Shown: positions 6,561 through 10,881 of the stretch, one piece after another | Position numbering within the stretch: position 1 is the stretch's first letter | How the letters are laid out: each line of letters opens with the position of its first letter | NCBI GenBank assembly: GCA_025057245.1 | Contig: JANWYC010000019.1 | Location: 1 to 10,881 of the forward strand | Length of the DNA stretch: 10,881 nt | Direction: 5' to 3' | Origin: Aquificaceae bacterium | Lineage (GTDB): Bacteria; Aquificota; Aquificia; Aquificales; Aquificaceae | Translations under genes and position numbers: made by a program | Notes under the pieces: generated by a model | What the model was told of the DNA's origin: nothing | Seen by the model: the letters and a program-made list of their open reading frames with translations, nothing else | Databases searched by the model: none

Positions 6561-7136
6561 ATGGCGGACATAACCGCAAGCGCAGGTCTTAACTCGGTAA
6601 AGTCACCCCTTTTTAGAGAGGTAAGAAAAGGAGAGGTGCGTAAGCACCTGTTGACGCTAACGGTGCGCAACGAACTGGGCGTGCTGGCGCGTATAGCCAC
6701 TCTCATAGCAGGCAAAGGCTACAACATAGAAGGTCTATCTGTCGGTGAAACTCACGAAAAGGGTATATCTCGCATGACCCTGGAGGTCATAGGTGACGAC
6801 GTGGTTATAGACCAAGTGGTAAAACAGCTTAGAAAGCTCATAGATAGCCTTAAGGTAAAGGACCTGACGGACACACCCCATGTGGAAAGAGAGCTTGCTC
6901 TTATAAAGGTTAACACCGTGACACCAAGGGCAAGGGATGAGGTTCTCAGGCTGGTGGAGATATTCAGGGCTAAAATAGTGGATGTTTCGCCCGAAACCTA
7001 CACGGTTGAAATAACGGGAACTGAAGACAAGATTAACGCCTTTATAGACCTTGTTAGACCTTTTGGCATTAAAGAAATGGCAAGAACCGGCAAGGTAGCT
7101 ATGAAAAGGGAAAGTGTTCCCCAAGAGGAGGACTAA
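6561..7136 (+). CDS. ilvN: Acetohydroxyacid synthase small, regulatory subunit
   Basis: Regulatory partner of IlvB; it raises activity and, in the family, conveys feedback inhibition by branched-chain amino acids, usually valine. The ACT domain spans about residues 29-100: LTLTVRNELGVLARIATLIA starts at 31, with GYNIEGLSVG (53-62) making the ligand-binding turn. The C-terminal ALS_ss_C domain runs from about 108 to 183, with VERELALIKV and EITGTEDKINAFI. At 191 residues it is longer than the common 160-175, owing to about 28 extra N-terminal residues before the ACT domain. The ATG at 6561 follows a strong AGGAGGT, which supports this start and so the extension. The last codons carry the AGGAGG (7126-7131) that serves pepA, whose ATG begins one base after the ilvN stop, so the two are likely translationally coupled. 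Confidence 0.97.
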   Translation: MADITASAGLNSVKSPLFREVRKGEVRKHLLTLTVRNELGVLARIATLIAGKGYNIEGLSVGETHEKGISRMTLEVIGDDVVIDQVVKQLRKLIDSLKVKDLTDTPHVERELALIKVNTVTPRARDEVLRLVEIFRAKIVDVSPETYTVEITGTEDKINAFIDLVRPFGIKEMARTGKVAMKRESVPQEED

Positions 7137-7137
7137 G

Positions 7138-8607
7138 ATGCAAGTTAGAGCTCTTGAATTTAGAGTGGAAGATGTGAAAGAGCCTGTAGGTATTTTTGTT
7201 TTTGAAGACGACAGAGAAAACCTTAACTTTCTCGGAGGTTTAAGAGACCAAGTGGAAAAGCTACTATCTGTGGAAAACTTTAAAGGTAAAGAAGAGAGCA
7301 TAGCAAAGGTTAGCCTTTTGGTGGAAGATAAAGTAAGGGTTTTCTACTTGGTAGGACTGGGTAAGAGGGAAAAGTCTACGGAAGACACATACAGAACCGC
7401 ATCCGCTCTTCTGACAAAGAGGGCGAAAAAAGACAATGTAAAGGAGCTCTACCTTTACGCAGGTGAGCTGAGCTTCAGAATCAGCAAGGCAGTAGCGGAG
7501 GGTGCCATTTTGGGAAGATACAGGTTTGACAAATACAAGACAAAGAAGGAGGAGGAGGAAAGGGTAGACCTTGAAATGCTTTGCGTCCACGGTGCGGATG
7601 AACAAGGTATACGCATGGGTGAGATTTTTGCAAAGGCTCAGAACTTTACCAGAGACTTGGTAAACGAGCCCGGTAACGTAATAAACCCCATAACCCTTGC
7701 GGAGATTGCACAAAGGGTGGCTCAAGAGGGAGGTCTACAGTGTAGAGTTTACGACGAGAAGGAGATTCAGGAAATGGGCATGTATGCCCTGTGGAGCGTA
7801 GGTAAAGGTTCTGCTACGCCACCTCGCTTCGTCCACATGGTCTACAAACCAGAGGGCGAGCCTAAGGCAAGGATAGCGGTAGTGGGTAAGGGTTTGACCT
7901 TTGACAGCGGTGGTCTAAACATAAAGACTGGAGACTACATGAGAACGATGAAAATGGACAAGTCTGGAGCTTGTGCGGTCATAGGTATTATGAAGGCGCT
8001 CTCTGAGCTAAAACCTCAGGTGGAAGTGCACGGCATCTTTGGCGCAGCAGAGAACATGCCCAGCGGAACCGCTTACAGACCCGACGACATCATAAGGGCT
8101 ATGAACGGAAAGACTATAGAAATAGACAACACAGATGCGGAGGGAAGGGTTACCCTTGCGGATGCTCTCTCTTACGCTTCAAACCTTGGCGTCTCAAGGA
8201 TAATAGACATGGCTACGCTAACGGGTGCGTGCATGGTGGCTTTAGGTGAGTACACCGCTGGTCTTTTTACCAACGACAATGGTTTTGGTGAAGAGCTCTT
8301 AGAGCTCTCAAAGCTAACTGGTGAAAGAATGTGGAAGTTACCATTGGACGACAAAAAGCTAAGGGAGAAGATAAAAAAGGGTGAAGGAGACGTGCTTAAC
8401 TCTGGGGGTCGCTACGGTGGTGCTATAACCGCGGCCATGTTCTTAGAGGAGTTTGTAAAGGAAGGCATAAAGTGGGTGCATCTTGACATAGCGGGACCGG
8501 CACATCTGAGGGAAGAGTTTTCCTACTACGCAAAGGGTGGCACAGGCTTTGGTGTAAGAACATGCTTAGAGTATGTCATAAAACTAAGCGAAGGAGAAAA
8601 CCAGTGA
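7138..8607 (+). CDS. pepA: Leucyl aminopeptidase, M17 family (PepA-type)
   Basis: Two-metal cytosolic exopeptidase that removes N-terminal residues, with preference for leucine; family members are hexamers. The 489-residue product has a variable N-terminal domain (about 1-165) and a full catalytic domain. The metal and catalytic residues fall at a constant offset of 19 from E. coli PepA: K251, D256, K263, D274, D333 and E335, with catalytic R337 in the NTDAEGR motif (331-337). I chose the ATG at 7138, with AGGAGG at 7126-7131; a GTG at 7114 is in frame but lies inside ilvN and upstream of that site. It starts one base after ilvN and overlaps the next gene by four bases. E. coli PepA also binds DNA in regulation and Xer recombination; nothing in the sequence shows that here. 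Confidence 0.96.
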   Translation: MQVRALEFRVEDVKEPVGIFVFEDDRENLNFLGGLRDQVEKLLSVENFKGKEESIAKVSLLVEDKVRVFYLVGLGKREKSTEDTYRTASALLTKRAKKDNVKELYLYAGELSFRISKAVAEGAILGRYRFDKYKTKKEEEERVDLEMLCVHGADEQGIRMGEIFAKAQNFTRDLVNEPGNVINPITLAEIAQRVAQEGGLQCRVYDEKEIQEMGMYALWSVGKGSATPPRFVHMVYKPEGEPKARIAVVGKGLTFDSGGLNIKTGDYMRTMKMDKSGACAVIGIMKALSELKPQVEVHGIFGAAENMPSGTAYRPDDIIRAMNGKTIEIDNTDAEGRVTLADALSYASNLGVSRIIDMATLTGACMVALGEYTAGLFTNDNGFGEELLELSKLTGERMWKLPLDDKKLREKIKKGEGDVLNSGGRYGGAITAAMFLEEFVKEGIKWVHLDIAGPAHLREEFSYYAKGGTGFGVRTCLEYVIKLSEGENQ

Positions 8608-9380
8608 AAGAAAGCTTGGAAGTGCACCTTCTGGGAACTTCTGGAGGTAGGGCTAAGGGAAAGCATAATGTATGCATATACCTTCCCGAGACGGTTATAA
8701 TAGATGCGGGAAACATCTTTGCTCTTGACGGAGAAAGGCTTTTGAAAATAGAGCACATAATCCTTACGCATTCTCATCTTGACCATCTGGTAGACCTGCC
8801 TTTTCTCATAGATTACACATACGGTCTGAGAACTAAGCCTTTAAAGGTTTACGGACTATCTCATACTTTAGGATCTCTAAGAAAGAACATTATGAACTGG
8901 GACATATGGCCAGAGTTTGGAACGCTAAAATTACCTATGACTGATGAATACGCAGTGGAATACATAGAAATGCAGCCTCAAAGAGAATACAAGATAGATG
9001 GTTATAGTATAATGCCTTTAGAGAGTAAACACACGGTGCCTACAATAAGCATCATGGTTAAAAAGAACGGTAAAGGTTTTGTGTACACTTCAGACACATA
9101 CAAAAACCCTTCTTTATGGGAGATGGTGGAGAAGGATACGGAGATAAAAGCGGTTTTTGTGGATGTTTCTTTCCCCTCTTACATGTCTATGGTGGCTCAA
9201 GCGAGCATGCACAACACACCCCAGAGTTTGTCCGAAGACCTAAAGTTTCTAAATAGGAAAGATGTAAAAGTTTACGCCTTACACATAAAACCTTCTCACC
9301 AGTTAGAAGTTGTAAAGGAACTGAAATCGATGAACCGAAGGGTATATCCCCTCACAGGCGCAAGAAAAATGAAGATTTAA
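8604..9380 (+). CDS. Metallo-beta-lactamase-fold protein, probable class II 3',5'-cyclic-nucleotide phosphodiesterase
   Basis: The 258-residue product has the metal motif HSHLDH (56-61), an early LLGTSGG strand-turn (9-15), IDAG (33-36), a probable metal ligand H143 in SKHTVP, SD (163-164) in VYTSDTY, and H227 or H232 in LHIKPSH. The HxHLDH motif and overall order suit the class II cyclic-nucleotide phosphodiesterase branch, which hydrolyses cAMP or cGMP to the 5'-nucleotide, rather than glyoxalase II or RNase J. The neighbour is a cyclic-nucleotide-binding protein, which supports this. The start is GTG at 8604, overlapping the pepA TGA in a GTGA junction, with AAGGAG at 8591-8596; an in-frame earlier start at 8562 would lie inside pepA without better support. 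No signal peptide, so cytosolic. The fold is sure; the substrate is inferred. Another MBL hydrolase such as an RNase Z-like enzyme remains possible. Confidence 0.75.
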   Translation: MKESLEVHLLGTSGGRAKGKHNVCIYLPETVIIDAGNIFALDGERLLKIEHIILTHSHLDHLVDLPFLIDYTYGLRTKPLKVYGLSHTLGSLRKNIMNWDIWPEFGTLKLPMTDEYAVEYIEMQPQREYKIDGYSIMPLESKHTVPTISIMVKKNGKGFVYTSDTYKNPSLWEMVEKDTEIKAVFVDVSFPSYMSMVAQASMHNTPQSLSEDLKFLNRKDVKVYALHIKPSHQLEVVKELKSMNRRVYPLTGARKMKI

Positions 9381-9401
9381 AATTTACAGGGAGGTATAGA
9401 C

Positions 9402-10091
9402 GTGGAGATTAAGGAAGAGATGATAGCCAAGATAAGGAGTATTGGCGAAGAGGTAAAGTTTAACATGGGAGACATTATACTCCACGAGGGAGAAAAGGGT
9501 GACAAGGTTTTTGTCATACTTAGCGGGCATGCGTCCGTCTTCAAGAAAGGACCGGACGAAGATGAGGTTTTTGTTGGGCTTGTAGGTCCAGGAAGTGTGC
9601 TTGGTGAGATGGCTATCTTTTTGGAAGGCGAGAGAACTGCAACCGTCAGGGCTTCTTCCGTGGTAAGAGCTCTGGTTTTTGATGTGGACCAGTTTTTGTC
9701 TGCGGTCAGCAAAGTGCCAGAGCTTGCCCACAGCGTGTTAAAGGAATTATCCAAGCGTGTTAACAGTCTCAACCGAAGGATAGTAAACGTTATCACTTCA
9801 AAGCTGATGTATGTAATAGGTATGTATCTCTTAGAAAATCAAAAGGAAGAGGCTTATTACTATCCGTCTGAGGAACGAATCGCGGAGTTACGTATAAAGA
9901 AGTTTTGTGCGGAGTATGGAGTAGAGGTAAGCAAGATAGAAGCAGTTCTGACAACTTTTCAAAAGGCTGGTGTTTTAAGCCTTGAAAAATCATCCATTTC
10001 CGCAGATGATGGGAAGGAAGATACGCTATATATTGTAAGGTTTGACCCTAACAAGCTAAAGTCCTATTTAAGGAGCATAGCATATGTCTGA
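9402..10091 (+). CDS. Cyclic-nucleotide-binding regulator, CRP/FNR-like with a divergent C-terminal domain
   Basis: The N-terminal cNMP-binding beta-roll spans about residues 12-118: GDIILHEGEKGDKVFVILSG covers 23-42, and the phosphate-binding cassette LGEMAIFLEGERTATVRA lies at 67-84 with G68, E69, R78 and T79. Arginine and glutamate are both present, so nucleotide binding looks intact. The E-to-R spacing (9) equals that of protein kinase A and G rather than E. coli CRP (10). A long helix (about 105-135) is followed by a C-terminal domain (about 135-229) with a helix-turn-helix-like FCAEYGVEVSKIEAVLTTF (168-186) and a basic final helix. It lacks a textbook CRP recognition helix, so DNA binding is likely but not certain. 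The start is GTG at 9402 with AGGGAGGT (9388-9395) ahead. It follows the phosphodiesterase gene by 21 bases and overlaps the GAF/HD-GYP gene by 8. Confidence 0.85.
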   Translation: MEIKEEMIAKIRSIGEEVKFNMGDIILHEGEKGDKVFVILSGHASVFKKGPDEDEVFVGLVGPGSVLGEMAIFLEGERTATVRASSVVRALVFDVDQFLSAVSKVPELAHSVLKELSKRVNSLNRRIVNVITSKLMYVIGMYLLENQKEEAYYYPSEERIAELRIKKFCAEYGVEVSKIEAVLTTFQKAGVLSLEKSSISADDGKEDTLYIVRFDPNKLKSYLRSIAYV

Positions 10092-10881
10092 TAAATTAAG
10101 AATTCTTCTCAACTCTGCGAGTCAGATAGCGAAGGAGAGGGAGGCTGAGAAACTCATACCCATACTGGCGGACTTGGCGAGAGAGCTTCTTGATGTGGAT
10201 AGATGTAGTCTTTTCCTTTACGATAAATCAAAGAATACGCTTTATACACTGGTAGCCCACGGAGGTGTGAGAATAGAAGTGCCAGCGGATACAGGTATAG
10301 TAGGTGCATCCTTCAAAAGCGGTGAAATCCTTCTCATACCAGATGCATACGCTGACCCGCGTTTTAATAGGGAAGTGGACAAAGCCACTGGCTACAGAAC
10401 AAGAAACATACTTGCAGTTCCTCTTACTGATAGCAAAGGTAATGTTCTGGGAGTTTTTCAGGCTATAAACAAGTTGGACGGCGGTTTTAGTGCGCAGGAT
10501 GTAGACCTTTTAAGTTTACTGGCAACTTATGCGAGCAATTCTATTGAGGCGGGCATGCTATACGAAAGGATAAAGTCCGCATATAAAGAGACTGTAATGA
10601 GACTATCCTACGCAGCTGAATACAAAGACCCAGAAACTTACAACCATATAGTGCGAATAGGAATGATGTCAAGCCTGATAGCTCAAAAACTGGGCTACGA
10701 CGAAGAGTACTGCTATAACCTTCAGCTGGCGGCGCCCATGCACGATATAGGAAAGATAGGAGTGCCAGATGCCATATTACTTAAAAAGGGAAAGCTGGAG
10801 GGAGAAGAGTGGGAAATCATGAAGAGACATACTGTTATAGGCTACGAGATATTAAAAGACAGCGATAGTGAGCTTCTTCAG
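10084..10881 (+). CDS. GAF domain plus HD-GYP domain protein (probable c-di-GMP phosphodiesterase), cut by right edge
   Basis: The 266 residues visible run off the window in an open frame. The GAF domain, about 15-158, ends in QAINKLDGGFSAQDVDLL, which carries N, K, F and D of the NKFDE motif of cyclic-nucleotide-binding GAF domains but has V140 where E is usual. After a helical linker comes the HD-GYP domain from about 167. E184 and H188 lie in ETYNHIVRIG, HDIGKIGVPD at 220-229 contains the HD pair and K224, and H249 is in MKRHTVIGYE. The second HH and the GYP motif lie beyond the edge, so activity cannot be judged. HD-GYP enzymes hydrolyse c-di-GMP, or in some cases cGAMP. The ATG at 10084 overlaps the preceding stop codon (8-base overlap), indicating translational coupling with the regulator. 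No membrane segment seen. Confidence 0.9.
   Translation, partial: MSDKLRILLNSASQIAKEREAEKLIPILADLARELLDVDRCSLFLYDKSKNTLYTLVAHGGVRIEVPADTGIVGASFKSGEILLIPDAYADPRFNREVDKATGYRTRNILAVPLTDSKGNVLGVFQAINKLDGGFSAQDVDLLSLLATYASNSIEAGMLYERIKSAYKETVMRLSYAAEYKDPETYNHIVRIGMMSSLIAQKLGYDEEYCYNLQLAAPMHDIGKIGVPDAILLKKGKLEGEEWEIMKRHTVIGYEILKDSDSELLQ

Noticed and set aside
4828..7725. Several minus-strand frames opposite ilvB, ilvN and pepA (up to 188 codons)
   Set aside because: Shadow frames of strongly conserved genes, with no family features.
10084..10881. HD-GYP domain lacking its GYP motif
   Set aside because: The motif lies C-terminal of the region visible here; its absence is due to the window edge.

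Overview
The window reads as a chromosomal segment of a thermophilic, hydrogen-oxidising type of bacterium in the Aquificaceae (Aquifex/Hydrogenobacter/Thermocrinis relatives). This rests on the protein style (rich in K, E, R and I; heavy use of AGA/AGG and ATA codons), an atpG that stands apart from any other ATP synthase gene, and tight packing of the right half. The genus assignment is inference. Left part, minus strand (1-3055): a bifunctional NAD(P)HX repair enzyme gene (nnr, running off the left edge), a tRNA-Asp(GUC) with its own extended -10 promoter, and nadA (quinolinate synthase). Two of the three concern NAD: one makes the ring precursor, the other repairs damaged NAD(P)H. Middle (3056-4791): a 506-base divergent spacer rich in predicted hairpins, atpG (F1 gamma subunit) on the plus strand with a promoter placed so that the mRNA should be leaderless, then a 342-base spacer. 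Right part, plus strand (4792-10881): six genes that look like one transcription unit. ilvB and ilvN (acetohydroxyacid synthase large and small subunits), pepA (leucyl aminopeptidase), a metallo-beta-lactamase-fold protein resembling class II cyclic-nucleotide phosphodiesterases, a CRP/PKA-type cyclic-nucleotide-binding protein, and a GAF plus HD-GYP protein cut by the right edge. Gaps are 14, 1, -4, 21 and -8 bases. The last three form a likely cyclic-nucleotide signalling module (degrade, sense, and pass on to c-di-GMP breakdown) joined to branched-chain amino acid synthesis and peptide turnover. The spacers are the least expected part. In what should be a compact genome, about 1.4 kb is non-coding, and it carries a diverged repeat family: a hairpin followed by GTTAGRCTCAAATTCT (three copies) and a 23-base arm built from about three CTAA-type units (at 1973-1995 inverted relative to 4464-4486, with a related arm at 4652-4670). 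One copy forms a roughly 210-base element with inverted ends between atpG and ilvB; two others flank the tRNA gene in opposite orientation. I recognise no known family for it.
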